21,963 nucleotides of DNA from DATAEK01 sp036258055 (GCA_036258055.1 DATAEK010000226.1:1-21963); one strand, 5' to 3'. Positions 7,847 to 15,718 are shown, numbered from the stretch's first letter. Program-made: numbers and translations. Notes: generated by a model from the letters alone, not told the origin.

Positions 7847-9331
7847 ATGCCGAAATCGAGATTCCGCTGGCCGTCACCCGGGCAGCGACCGGCCGTCGCG
7901 GTCCGACGCTGCGGGTCAGTGGGACTGCTGTTGCTGTTCGGTACCGTGCTGGCCGGCCAGAACGACCGCGCGATGCCGCCGGAAGCCGAGCGACAGCTCG
8001 CGCGCGAGATCTACAAGGAGATGATCGAAATCAAGTCCGGCTACACCACGGGCGCGACGACCCCGGTGGCGGAAGCCGCGGCGCGCCGGCTCAAGGCGGC
8101 CGGCTTTCCCGATGCCGACATCTTCGTCGGCGGAGCGATTGCCACGAAGGGCAACCTCGTCGCTCGCTATCGGGGCACTGGCCGGGGTCGTCCGCTGTTG
8201 CTGCTCGCACATATCGACGTCGTGGAAGCCAAACGCGAAGACTGGAGCATGGACCCGTTCACGCTGACCGAACGGGATGGCTATTTCTACGGCCGCGGAA
8301 CCGGCGACGACAAGGCCCAGGCGGCAGTGTGGATCGCAAACCTCATTCGCTACAAACGTGAAGGCTTCAAACCTGACCGCGACATCATCGTCGCGCTGAC
8401 GGCCGACGAGGAGGGCGGCGGCCCGTACAACGGCGTTGCGTGGCTGCTGAAGAACAAACGCGACCTCATCGACGCGGAGTTCTGCCTCAACGAGGGCGGA
8501 TGGGGCGAGTCGGTCGCCGGCAAACGGATCTCGAACGACGTGCAGCTGAGCGAGAAATACGTCATCAACTATCGGCTGGAGGTGACGAACAAGGGCGGCC
8601 ACAGCTCGCTGCCGGTTGCGGACAACGCGATTTATCACCTGGCGGGTGCGCTCGATCGGCTGTCGAAGTTCGCGTTTCCGCTCAAGACCAACGAGGTGAC
8701 GCAAGCGTACTTCCGGGCGATGGCGAAGATCGAGGACCCGTCCATCCGGCAAGACCTGACGCGGGCCGCAGACGGTGCCGCGGACGCGATGGAGCGCGTC
8801 GCGCGCGCCACCCCGGCGTGGAACGCGACCCTCCGCACGACGTGCGTGGCGACGCAGCTCGAAGGCGGACACGCGAAGAACGCGCTGCCGCAACTCGCGG
8901 CGGCGAACGTGAACTGCCGCGTGCTGCCCGACGAGAAGCCGGAGTCCGTCACGGCCACGCTGAAGCAGGTGATCGCGGACGACCAGGTGATCGTGACGAT
9001 TACCGGAGACGTGTCAATCGGACCGCCGTCTCCGATGCGCCAGGATCTGATGAGCACGATCGGCACGCTCACGAGCACACTCTGGCCCGGCGTGCCGACC
9101 GTACCGATGATGGTCATGGGCGCCACCGACGGTCTGTACCTTCGTCGGGCGGGCATCCCAACCTACGGCGTACAGGGCTTCTTTTACGATCGCGACGACA
9201 TCCGGTTTCACGGCCGCGACGAGCGTTTGAAGGTGCAGTCGTTCTACGAGGGTCAGACGTTCCTGTACGAGCTGGTGAAGGGTCTCACATCGGGCCAGTG
9301 GGGTACTCCAGACGCTCGTCGGCAACTCTAG
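7847..9331 (+). CDS. Exported M20-family metallopeptidase/deacylase
   Basis: 494 residues from ATG 7847, which has GAGG six bases upstream and puts a signal peptide (basic VRRCG, then GLLLLFGTVLAG, 26-37) at the N-terminus. The two-zinc M20 site is complete: H122 and D124 (AHIDVV), D154 (GTGDDK), the EE pair 188-189 (TADEEG), E216 (LNEGG) and H455 (RFHGRDER). The lid domain begins near 240 and carries GGHSSLP (250-256). M20 enzymes cleave peptide or N-acyl bonds; with a signal peptide this one probably works in the periplasm on scavenged peptides. The specific substrate is not readable. Its last 47 bases overlap the end of the opposite-strand M20 gene. Confidence 0.9.
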   Translation: MPKSRFRWPSPGQRPAVAVRRCGSVGLLLLFGTVLAGQNDRAMPPEAERQLAREIYKEMIEIKSGYTTGATTPVAEAAARRLKAAGFPDADIFVGGAIATKGNLVARYRGTGRGRPLLLLAHIDVVEAKREDWSMDPFTLTERDGYFYGRGTGDDKAQAAVWIANLIRYKREGFKPDRDIIVALTADEEGGGPYNGVAWLLKNKRDLIDAEFCLNEGGWGESVAGKRISNDVQLSEKYVINYRLEVTNKGGHSSLPVADNAIYHLAGALDRLSKFAFPLKTNEVTQAYFRAMAKIEDPSIRQDLTRAADGAADAMERVARATPAWNATLRTTCVATQLEGGHAKNALPQLAAANVNCRVLPDEKPESVTATLKQVIADDQVIVTITGDVSIGPPSPMRQDLMSTIGTLTSTLWPGVPTVPMMVMGATDGLYLRRAGIPTYGVQGFFYDRDDIRFHGRDERLKVQSFYEGQTFLYELVKGLTSGQWGTPDARRQL

Positions 9332-10556
9332 CCGAGCTGGGATGTGTGCTCAGGTCGAACACACGATTCGCCGTCAGTGCGTACACCTTCGCGCAGTCCG
9401 CGACACGTTCCATCTTGACGAACTCCTGCGGCCCGTGCGAGACGGCCAGTACCCCTGGCCCGTACGCAAATGAAGGGACGCCACGTTCGGCGTAGAAGCG
9501 ATTCTCGAGAAGTCCCGGACAGACCTCGAACTGCGGTGATGAGCCGGTTACTCCTTCGATGCTGCGGGTCAAGGCGAGACCCAACGGTGTGTCGGGCGCA
9601 GTGGATGATGAGCGTCCCTCCTGAAGGACCCTCACATCGAAATCGATTCCGGCAGCCTTTGCGTTGTCCAGCACCGCGAACAGCCGTTCTTTCTCGCGTT
9701 GAAAATCCTCTTCCGGATTTGTCCGCCGATCGACTGTAAAGACACACGCGCCCGGTACGGAGTTGAAGTTCACCCCTGCGCTCACCTGGCCACCAATCAG
9801 CAGGATCGAGGCCCCAGCCTCCGTCGGCTGAATGGCGTGGCTGGTCCGATGCGTCTCCACCTGACGTTTCAATGCGAACAACTGATTGGCGATCGAGACC
9901 GCATGTTCAAACGCGTTGATTCCCAAGTGCTGCAGACCAACGTGTGCGGGACGGCCTTTGACGGTCACCTCCAGAGACAATGCACCCCGATGTGCATTCC
10001 ACACGCGCCCGCTCGTCGGCTCGGGCAACAACATTCCGATAGCGTCACGTCCGAGCAGCCCGGCTTCCGCGAGCGCAGACGACCCAAGTTCTCCGCCGGT
10101 CTCTTCATCGGGCACGAACACGAGTCCGACCCGGCCCCGGAACGGCCTCGAAGCGGTTTGCAGTGCCACGGCGGCGGCGATCATCGACACCAGGCCGCCC
10201 TTCATGTCCGAACTGCCGCGCCCGAACAATACGCCGCCCTCGAGGCGAGGAAGGAATTGCGACGGCTCAGAGGCAGGGACGACGTCGTAATGGCCGTGGA
10301 AATACAACGTTGGGCCGGCATCGCCGAGCCAGGCGAACACCGCCGGCCGGGGACCCCCGTCGGTCGTCCGCACGTCCACGCGCTCGTGAACCAACCCGAG
10401 GCGATCGAGCGCCGATTGAAGAACCGTCACGAAAGCGGCGTAGTCGGTCGCGGGCGGATTCTCGGTCGGCATCGCCACGAATGTGGTCAACATCTCGCCC
10501 ATCGCCGGCAAATTCGCATCAATCGCGCGACACACTGCCGAGTCTGTTTCGTTCAT
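9285..10556 (-). CDS. ArgE/DapE-type M20 deacylase
   Basis: 423 residues from ATG 10554-10556. The open frame continues upstream to 10712, but that stretch runs through noncoding sequence and the family alignment begins at about this Met. The ribosome site is weak. Active-site residues are all visible: H89 and D91 (HGHYDVVP), D117 (GRGSSDMKGG), E151-E152 (PDEETGG), E179 (LLPEPT) and H374 (SHGPQEF). The dimerisation lid contains GRPAHVGLQHLG (201-212). There is no signal peptide, so it is cytoplasmic, unlike its convergent neighbour. The ArgE/DapE/ACY1 group removes acyl or amide groups from amino acids (N-acetylornithine, N-succinyl-diaminopimelate and others). The isolated location away from arg or dap genes argues against assigning argE or dapE. 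Confidence 0.88.
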   Translation of the reverse strand: MNETDSAVCRAIDANLPAMGEMLTTFVAMPTENPPATDYAAFVTVLQSALDRLGLVHERVDVRTTDGGPRPAVFAWLGDAGPTLYFHGHYDVVPASEPSQFLPRLEGGVLFGRGSSDMKGGLVSMIAAAVALQTASRPFRGRVGLVFVPDEETGGELGSSALAEAGLLGRDAIGMLLPEPTSGRVWNAHRGALSLEVTVKGRPAHVGLQHLGINAFEHAVSIANQLFALKRQVETHRTSHAIQPTEAGASILLIGGQVSAGVNFNSVPGACVFTVDRRTNPEEDFQREKERLFAVLDNAKAAGIDFDVRVLQEGRSSSTAPDTPLGLALTRSIEGVTGSSPQFEVCPGLLENRFYAERGVPSFAYGPGVLAVSHGPQEFVKMERVADCAKVYALTANRVFDLSTHPSSARVADERLEYPTGPM

Positions 10557-10579
10557 GTTCTGATCTGGTCGGTCCGTTG

Positions 10580-10610
10580 AGTTTCTGACATCTGGGCTCT
10601 CTTCAGAGAG
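10580..10610 (+). repeat. Possible partial copy (D) of the repeated element
   Basis: AGTTTCTG (10580-10587), also found in copies A (6029-6036) and B (15654-15661), is followed by ACATCTGGG, comparable to the ATATGGG of copy A, and then by the inverted repeat CTCTCT-tc-AGAGAG (10597-10610). It lies 24-54 bases upstream of the M20 start at 10556, in the same orientation relative to that gene as A and B are to theirs. The similarity is short, so membership is uncertain. Confidence 0.25.
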
Positions 10611-10708
10611 ATATCTGGCCAGCCGGGCGCATTTCCGCGTCCAATGATGAGGTTCTGTCGCTTGGGAAGGGACCTCAGTACGGATTTTTGGCGACTCGAG
10701 CCTGCGTC

Positions 10709-11018
10709 TCAATCATGACGGAACGCCATCACCGGATCGACCCGCGCCGCGCGAAGCGCGGGCACGAGGCTCGCTGCCACGGCGACAGCCGTCAACAGCA
10801 GTACCGCGCCGATCGTCGTCAGTGGATCGTTCGGCGCGAGCGAATACAGGAGCGTCCTGATGTAGCGCGAGAGCGTCAGGGCCAGCGTCCCGCCAATCAC
10901 ACACCCGGCCGCGACGAGCAGGATTGCTTCGCGAAGCACGAGCCGGAGAAAGCCCTCGCGGCTCGCGCCGAGCGCGATGCGGACGCCGATCTCGCGAGTC
11001 CGGCGCGCGACAAGGTGG
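10709..11018 (-). pseudogene. C-terminal remnant of an ADOP/MacB-type ABC permease
   Basis: The frame encodes about 103 residues matching only the end of a FtsX/MacB-fold permease: LVARRTREIGVRIALGAS, a membrane helix LVLREAILLVAAGCVIGG, the loop YSLAPNDPLTT, a last helix AVLLLTAVAVAASLVPA and the typical terminal block RAARVDPVMAFRHD. Full ADOP permeases run to roughly 800 residues, so almost 90% is missing. The frame continues upstream into the VOC gene, but those residues (MEYPGRSIVNEPS) are just VOC sequence read in another frame. There is no start codon or ribosome site at the junction. This is a deletion remnant, not a working transporter. Confidence 0.8.
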
Positions 11019-11447
11019 CTAAGGTGTCGGCGCGACGGCTCGTTCACAATTGATCGTCCAGGGTATTCCAAACTGATCGATCAAGGCCCCGAACCGACTG
11101 GCCCAGAACGTTTCCTGAAGTGGCATCTCGATCCGGCCGTGTTCCGCTAGTGCCTGAAAGACGCGCTCTGCGGCGTCGGGATCGTCCATCTGAAGCACCA
11201 GCGAAAAACCCTTTGGTGGCTCGTACCGGTCAGGTGGCGGGTCCGAGCCCATGACCACGGCGTCGCCGACTTTGAGAGTGGCGTGAAAGATCTTCGCGTC
11301 CCAACCCGGAGGGACCTCGGCTGCACTCGGTGAATCGCGCCACGTGAGCATGAATGCGATTGTGCCGTTCAGGCACCGTTCATAGAACCTGAACGCGGCC
11401 TCGCATTGACCGTTGAAGGCGAGTGAGATCTGCAGATTCAGCTTCAT
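11019..11447 (-). CDS. VOC-superfamily protein, PhnB/glyoxalase-like
   Basis: 142 residues, the usual size of PhnB-like vicinal-oxygen-chelate proteins. Visible family blocks are LAFNGQCEAAFRFYERCL (9-26), FHATLKVGDAVVMGSD in the middle and the ending FWASRFGALIDQFGIPWTINCE. The last seven residues (RAVAPTP) look like non-family sequence added at the junction with the permease remnant, since relatives normally end soon after INCE. No reaction can be assigned: PhnB-like proteins include resistance proteins and orphans. ATG is at 11445-11447 and the ribosome site is modest (CAGGGG). The gene is divergent from the SDR gene, with a strong palindrome 45-70 bases upstream of its start. Confidence 0.85.
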   Translation of the reverse strand: MKLNLQISLAFNGQCEAAFRFYERCLNGTIAFMLTWRDSPSAAEVPPGWDAKIFHATLKVGDAVVMGSDPPPDRYEPPKGFSLVLQMDDPDAAERVFQALAEHGRIEMPLQETFWASRFGALIDQFGIPWTINCERAVAPTP

Positions 11448-11491
11448 CGATACGCCCCTGCGAGAGACGCCGTGCCTATTCCCAGTGAAGG

Positions 11492-11517
11492 CGAGTGATG
11501 ATAGCTGTCATCATCGC
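11492..11517. promoter_or_regulatory. Long imperfect palindrome in the VOC/SDR divergent spacer
   Basis: TGATGATAG·CTGTCATCA (11496-11513) has eight of nine positions complementary, and outer arms GCGA (11492-11495, allowing one offset base) and TCGC (11514-11517) extend it. It has the size and symmetry of a dimeric repressor site and sits between two divergent genes. No regulator gene is adjacent, so which protein binds is unknown. It could also fold as a leader hairpin of the VOC transcript. Confidence 0.45.
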
Positions 11518-11695
11518 TGCTCGGCAGCTCGGAGTCTTGCAAAAAATGGAAGCTCGCTGGCCTCTCGTTGTAACACCGGGCGACTGTCCCTGCGCTATTC
11601 TCGAGTGGCGGCGCAAGACACGGCCGGGCCGCGTCGGCCTTCAAGCGGGCTTCCAGTAGTTTGGCGTCGGGCGACGATCCAGGGGAGTTGTGCTC

Positions 11696-12487
11696 ATGGA
11701 CATGCAACTGGAGAACCGATTGGCTCTGATCTCGGGCAGCACTGCCGGGATCGGCTACGCCATTGCCGAAGGGCTCGCGCGCGAGGGCGCGCGAGTCATC
11801 GTGAACGGGCGTCATCAGGAATCGGTAGACGAGGCCGTGCGGCGAATTCACTCGGCGACGGGGCGCGACGTCAGCGGATTTGCCGGAGATCTGACCATCG
11901 CGGACGCAGCCGAGTCGCTGGTGCGCGCGCACCCGGGCATCGAGATCCTGGTCAACAACCTCGGCGTGTTCGAGCCGAAGCCGTTCGAGCAGATCGGCGA
12001 CGCGGAGTGGACGCGGTTCTTCGAGATCAACGTGGTGAGCGGTATCCGTCTCACGCGGCTGTGCCTGCCGGCGATGAAGCGTGCCAACTGGGGCCGGATC
12101 ATTTTCATTTCCAGCGAGAGCGCCGTGCAGATACCGGCCGAGATGATCCAGTACGGAACGACCAAGACCGCACAGCTCGCGGTTTCCCGAGGGCTCGCCG
12201 AGGCGCTCGCGGGCACGGGCATCACGGTCAACTGCGTCCTGCCCGGTCCGACGAAGTCGCGCGGCGTCGGGGACTTCGTCGAGGCCCTGGCAAAGTCCGA
12301 AGGGAAGTCCTTCGAGGATTTCGAACGCGAGTTCTTCGAGAAAGTCCGTCCCACCTCGCTCATCAAACGATTTGCCACACCGGAGGAGGTCGCGGCCCTC
12401 GTGGTCTTCGTGGCCAGTCCGCTCTCGTCAGCGACGACAGGCGCGGCCCTGCGCGTCGACGGCGGCGTGATCAAAAGCGCTTTCTGA
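11696..12487 (+). CDS. SDR-family oxidoreductase
   Basis: 263 residues. ATG at 11696 is chosen over the GTG at 11690 because AGGGGAG (11681-11687) is then 8 bases away. Classical short-chain dehydrogenase: cofactor loop SGSTAGIG (13-20), a basic NGRH (37-40) after strand 2 that suggests NADP(H), NNLG (87-90), catalytic Asn112, Ser140, Tyr153 and Lys157 (YGTTK). The LPGPTKS block (182-188) and a flexible 190-225 lid follow, and the end ALRVDGGV is typical. It probably reduces a ketone or oxidises an alcohol in the cytoplasm. This pattern (NNLG, LPGPT) is common in unassigned FabG-like SDRs. It stands alone on its strand. Confidence 0.9.
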   Translation: MDMQLENRLALISGSTAGIGYAIAEGLAREGARVIVNGRHQESVDEAVRRIHSATGRDVSGFAGDLTIADAAESLVRAHPGIEILVNNLGVFEPKPFEQIGDAEWTRFFEINVVSGIRLTRLCLPAMKRANWGRIIFISSESAVQIPAEMIQYGTTKTAQLAVSRGLAEALAGTGITVNCVLPGPTKSRGVGDFVEALAKSEGKSFEDFEREFFEKVRPTSLIKRFATPEEVAALVVFVASPLSSATTGAALRVDGGVIKSAF

Positions 12488-12510
12488 CGGTAACCGGTTC
12501 AAGCATGGAT

Positions 12511-12523
12511 CCCACTTTGTGGG
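12511..12523. terminator. Small hairpin between convergent genes, weak terminator candidate
   Basis: CCCAC-ttt-GTGGG lies in the 72-base gap between the SDR stop (+) and the FAD-oxidoreductase stop (-). The stem is perfect but short and no T-run follows on either strand, so position is the main support. Confidence 0.25.
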
Positions 12524-12559
12524 CGAATGCGTGAACGCTCAACTGCTCACGGGCACTCA

Positions 12560-13711
12560 TCAGACTGCGTCACGCACGCCGGGCAACGGTCCGAGGGCGG
12601 CAAGCGCGCGCACCTCGCGCGACATCTCGTGACTGAACGCACGATGCAACGACTGCAGGTGCTCGTCACTCCAGGCGAACGACGCAATCTCGTCAGAGAG
12701 CTCGAACAATCGAAGCGACAGATCGTGACGGGTTCGCTCGTAGTCCGAGAGGGCAGCGGCCGTACCTTGCAGGATCGCTCGCGCCAGTAGCTCCGCATCA
12801 CGCAAAGCGTCAGTGATGCCGTGCGCCGTGATTGGATCTTTGAAGTATCCCGCGTCCCCGACGAGCGCCCATCCGGGCCCGGTGCTTTCCTTGATGAACC
12901 CGAGGTGCCCGCCGAATCCGCGCACGCGTTCGCGTCGGGCGGCATCGTCGAGTCTGGCGTCGAACGACGGCGAGACTTCGCGAATCCAGCGGCGGTAGAC
13001 AGGCAATGCGTCACCGCGCATCTCCTCGCGAAAGCGCTGCGCCGACACCGACGCGAACAGACATGTCGCCCCGTCGTTGGTGGGAATGGCGCCGATACTC
13101 GCGCCTGGCCGGAACTTCCAGTAGTAGCCCTCTTCCGCGAGCCCCTGCCAATAGCTGTAGAGGACGCCCGCCGAATACCGGCCGACAACGATGTTCCGCG
13201 CACGCACCCGTTGCGCGACGGTTGAATACAGTCCATCGGCGCCGATGACCATCTCCGCCTGGATGTGCCGCCGTGTGCCGCCCGATATGACGGTAATTCC
13301 CCGCACGCGCCCGCGATCGTCAACGACCAGATCATCGAGACGAACGCCGTAGCTGACTTCCGCGCCGCTTTCGACGGCACCATCGACCAGGATCCGGTCG
13401 AGCAGAGCGCGTCGGGGTGCATACAGCGCATTCACGCCGAAACGCTCTTCGATTTGTACGGCGATGTCGTGCTGGCTGTAGCTGAAGGTCGTCGACCTGA
13501 CCGGAGGCGTCCCGGCGGACACGATCGTGGGCAAGACGCCCCAGCGGTGCAATGCGAGGACCGCCCCGCGCATCAGCGCGTGGGTCGAGAGCGTGTCGGA
13601 CCCGTATGCCCCTTTGTCGATCAGCAGCACGCGAGCGCCGGCTCGGGCGAGCAACAACGCGGTCGCCGCCCCCGCGCATCGCGCCCCGACGATGACAGCG
13701 TCGACTTTCAC
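12560..13711 (-). CDS. FAD-dependent oxidoreductase (geranylgeranyl-reductase/PHBH-like)
   Basis: 383 residues from GTG at 13709-13711, giving VKVDAVIVGARCAG. The longer open frame to 13819 would run 74 bases into the upstream coding region, so this start fits the operon better; AGGAATGGA lies just upstream. The FAD-binding fold is clear: GARCAG (9-14) in place of GxGxxG, Asp32 ending strand 2, STHALMRGAVLALHRWG near 42-58, YAPRR around 105, the IGADGLYS motif and the second FAD motif LVGDAGYFKDPITAHGITDAL. It belongs to the group that includes geranylgeranyl reductases and aromatic hydroxylases. It is the last gene of the OsmC operon, 34 bases after the flavoprotein. The substrate is unknown. 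Confidence 0.85.
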   Translation of the reverse strand: MKVDAVIVGARCAGAATALLLARAGARVLLIDKGAYGSDTLSTHALMRGAVLALHRWGVLPTIVSAGTPPVRSTTFSYSQHDIAVQIEERFGVNALYAPRRALLDRILVDGAVESGAEVSYGVRLDDLVVDDRGRVRGITVISGGTRRHIQAEMVIGADGLYSTVAQRVRARNIVVGRYSAGVLYSYWQGLAEEGYYWKFRPGASIGAIPTNDGATCLFASVSAQRFREEMRGDALPVYRRWIREVSPSFDARLDDAARRERVRGFGGHLGFIKESTGPGWALVGDAGYFKDPITAHGITDALRDAELLARAILQGTAAALSDYERTRHDLSLRLFELSDEIASFAWSDEHLQSLHRAFSHEMSREVRALAALGPLPGVRDAV

Positions 13712-13745
13712 AAGCCATCCATTCCTGGTCGCGTACAATCCGCGC

Positions 13746-14984
13746 TCATGCGACGCGTCCAGCGGCGGTCCGGGTAGCGATCTGCCGCGCGATCGCGCAC
13801 GCGTCGTCGCCAACGCCATCGATGAAACTGGAGTGACGTCGTCGCTGAAAATTCAAACCGAGCACATACAGCCCGAATGCTGGAGTGACCCCGCCATCGT
13901 GCCGGATTTCTCCCCAGCGATCGACCACGGGGACATGCAGCCACGGATACGCGCGCCGGTAGCCGGTGGCCCAGATCACGGTGTTGATACGCTCGGCGTC
14001 GAGGTCGAGCCGGTCAGGCGTGTCACGCGCGAGCGGCCAGGTTGGTTGAAACGGCTCCGAGGGAGTAGCCGTGATGCCGGTAGCCGTGATGAACCGATCG
14101 ATTCGGCTCAGGACGTCGGCCATCTTGATGTCGGCGGCGGCAGTCCTGCTGACGAGATCGTCGGCAAGGCTGACGCGCATGCCTTCGATGTTCTGAACCC
14201 GTCCTACCAGCCGAACGCCGGCGGCGTGCAAGACTCCCAAATCCAGGGTCGAATGGTCGGATCTCCCCGCTAGTTGAAGCGATGGTTGACGACGGGAAGC
14301 TTCGATGTCCTGAACGGCATTGGCCGGCTGGCTCAGCACGCCAAGCCGATCGAGCCACCACAGAATGTCGCGGTCGCGATAGCGTCGCGGCAACCGCGTA
14401 TGACGGCCGACGGCCAGCGTGACCTGCCGGCCTGAGCGCTGGATCTCCTGCGCGAGCTGCACCCCAGTGGAAGAGGCACCGACGATGAGAACTCCACCGG
14501 GAGGCAATTGGCCGGGACGCCGGTAGTCTGCGGGCACAATCTGCGTGACCGATTGCGACAGCCTCTTGCTCTCTACAGGTACGAACGGAAGATCACAATA
14601 GCCTGTCGCCACGACGACGGAATCTGAGCACCAGATCCCGCGGTCCGTGGTGACGCGGAAGCCGTCGCCCGCGCGTTCCACGCAGCTGACGGTCGTGTCG
14701 GTGAGGACCGGTGCCCCCGACACGACGGCGTAGCGTTCGAGGAAGGCGATCACTTCCGCAACTGACATGAACCCATCCGGATTGTCGCCGTCGTACTGGA
14801 AACCGGGAAGGCGGGTCATCCAATTCGGCGTGAGCAAACGCAGCGAATCCCAGCTGTGGCTGCGCCAGCGTTGCGCCACCCTTCCTCGGTCGATCACGAC
14901 GTGATCGACCCCGAACTCGGACAGGCAATGGCTCATCGCGAGCCCTGCCTGTCCGGCGCCGATGATGACCGTGGTCGTGCGCAT
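13746..14984 (-). CDS. FMO-like NAD(P)/FAD flavoprotein monooxygenase
   Basis: 412 residues from ATG 14982-14984; a GTG one codon upstream is possible. Two dinucleotide folds are seen: FAD site IIGAGQAGLAMS (8-19) and NAD(P) site LIVGASSTGVQLAQEI near 166-181. Other family blocks are RWRSHSWDSLRLLTPNW, VVVATGYCDLP, the LAVGRHTRLPRRYRDRDI stretch and the late VIWATGYRRAYPWL. The plan matches class B flavoprotein monooxygenases related to YUCCA, ArsO and MSMEG_0569-like proteins, which hydroxylate or N-oxidise small substrates using NAD(P)H and O2. The gene starts 8 bases after the OsmC stop, so the two are almost certainly co-translated. The substrate is not readable. Confidence 0.85.
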   Translation of the reverse strand: MRTTTVIIGAGQAGLAMSHCLSEFGVDHVVIDRGRVAQRWRSHSWDSLRLLTPNWMTRLPGFQYDGDNPDGFMSVAEVIAFLERYAVVSGAPVLTDTTVSCVERAGDGFRVTTDRGIWCSDSVVVATGYCDLPFVPVESKRLSQSVTQIVPADYRRPGQLPPGGVLIVGASSTGVQLAQEIQRSGRQVTLAVGRHTRLPRRYRDRDILWWLDRLGVLSQPANAVQDIEASRRQPSLQLAGRSDHSTLDLGVLHAAGVRLVGRVQNIEGMRVSLADDLVSRTAAADIKMADVLSRIDRFITATGITATPSEPFQPTWPLARDTPDRLDLDAERINTVIWATGYRRAYPWLHVPVVDRWGEIRHDGGVTPAFGLYVLGLNFQRRRHSSFIDGVGDDACAIARQIATRTAAGRVA

Positions 14985-14992
14985 CACGAATT

Positions 14993-15580
14993 TCAGCGGG
15001 TGTTGACGCTGATCTCCACGGGAACGCCGTTGGTCAGCACGTCGAACACCGCCGAACGTGCGCGCCCCTGCTCGACGATCGCGCGGAGCTTCTCGGGCGG
15101 AGCGTCGCCCGCGATGTCGAAGGTGATACGGATCCCCTGGTAGCCGTTGCGGACCTCGTTGGACAGGCCGAGGACCCCCTGCAGATCGATGTCCCCCTCG
15201 ACCCGCGATTCCACCGACGTGAGCGTCACGCCTCGCGCCGCGGCGATGTTGCCGATGCCGGCGGTGATGCAGGCCGCGAGCGCGCCCAGCAGGTACTCAA
15301 CCGGCAACGGACCGCGGTCCAGCCCGACCAGCACGGCTGGGTGATCGGCGCCGTAGCCGAAACTGGTTTGGTGAGTGTGTTCGCCACCTGCGCCGGTGAA
15401 CGACTCGACCCGTGATTCGGTGTACGTGCCGTTCACCCATCGATTCGTCGCGCGAAACTGGAATTTCGCCAGCGCCGGTGTTTCTTTGACCGCATTGATG
15501 GTGGCCATCAAGACGGGCGTGTTCACGCCGTTGCGCGGCTCACGAGGGGCGCGCGTCGCTGGAGCTATGACTTCTGGCAT
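14993..15580 (-). CDS. OsmC-family protein with a single cysteine
   Basis: 195 residues from ATG 15578-15580, preceded by a strong AGGAAGGAGAGG ribosome region. The upstream in-frame extension to 15682 overlaps the noncoding repeat and is rejected. OsmC fold features: the GGEHTHQTSFGYGADHPA block (65-82), the central-helix motif LPVEYLLGALAACITAG (92-108) with Cys104, and the ending RSAVFDVLTNGVPVEI. Classical OsmC/Ohr enzymes reduce organic hydroperoxides with two cysteines. This protein has only Cys104, so it either works as a one-Cys enzyme with an external thiol or has another role. It heads the three-gene operon with two flavoproteins, which could share its substrate or electron chain. 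Confidence 0.88.
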   Translation of the reverse strand: MPEVIAPATRAPREPRNGVNTPVLMATINAVKETPALAKFQFRATNRWVNGTYTESRVESFTGAGGEHTHQTSFGYGADHPAVLVGLDRGPLPVEYLLGALAACITAGIGNIAAARGVTLTSVESRVEGDIDLQGVLGLSNEVRNGYQGIRITFDIAGDAPPEKLRAIVEQGRARSAVFDVLTNGVPVEISVNTR

Positions 15581-15652
15581 TTGCCTCTCCTTCCTTTGAG
15601 TGCGATTTCGGTTGCTCGTTCGGTCATCGTCGGCGAAGCCCAGCAGGCGCAA

Positions 15653-15718
15653 CAGTTTCTGAGCTCCGCAGACTGCCCACATATGAGAGATCGAAAACGA
15701 CGGGCGAAGGACGACACG
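15653..15718 (+). repeat. Repeated hairpin-plus-tail noncoding element, copy B
   Basis: CAGtttCTG-type start at 15653, with a bulged stem pairing CAG..TCTG (15653-15661) to CAGACTG (15669-15675), then ATATGAGAGATCGAAAAC (15681-15698) and a tail ending GACGACACGG. Bases 15673-15718 align with 6034-6079 at equal spacing. It lies 73-138 bases upstream of the OsmC start, in the same relative orientation as copy A to its downstream gene. Confidence 0.45.

Noticed and set aside
7916..9495. Long open frames on both strands over the first M20 gene (7916-8893 minus, 8440-9495 plus)
   Set aside because: Low-complexity Arg-rich translations; the M20 frame holds every metal ligand.
9699..10580. Plus-strand open frame of 293 codons
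   Set aside because: Antisense to the second M20 gene, with no recognisable domain.
11414..11498. 13-base direct repeat TGAAGGCGAGTGA at 11414 and 11486
   Set aside because: One copy is inside the VOC coding region and the other just upstream; too short, and no element boundary or terminal structure.
11413..12534. Plus-strand open frame of 373 codons overlapping the SDR gene
   Set aside because: Different frame from the SDR; Arg-rich translation without motifs.
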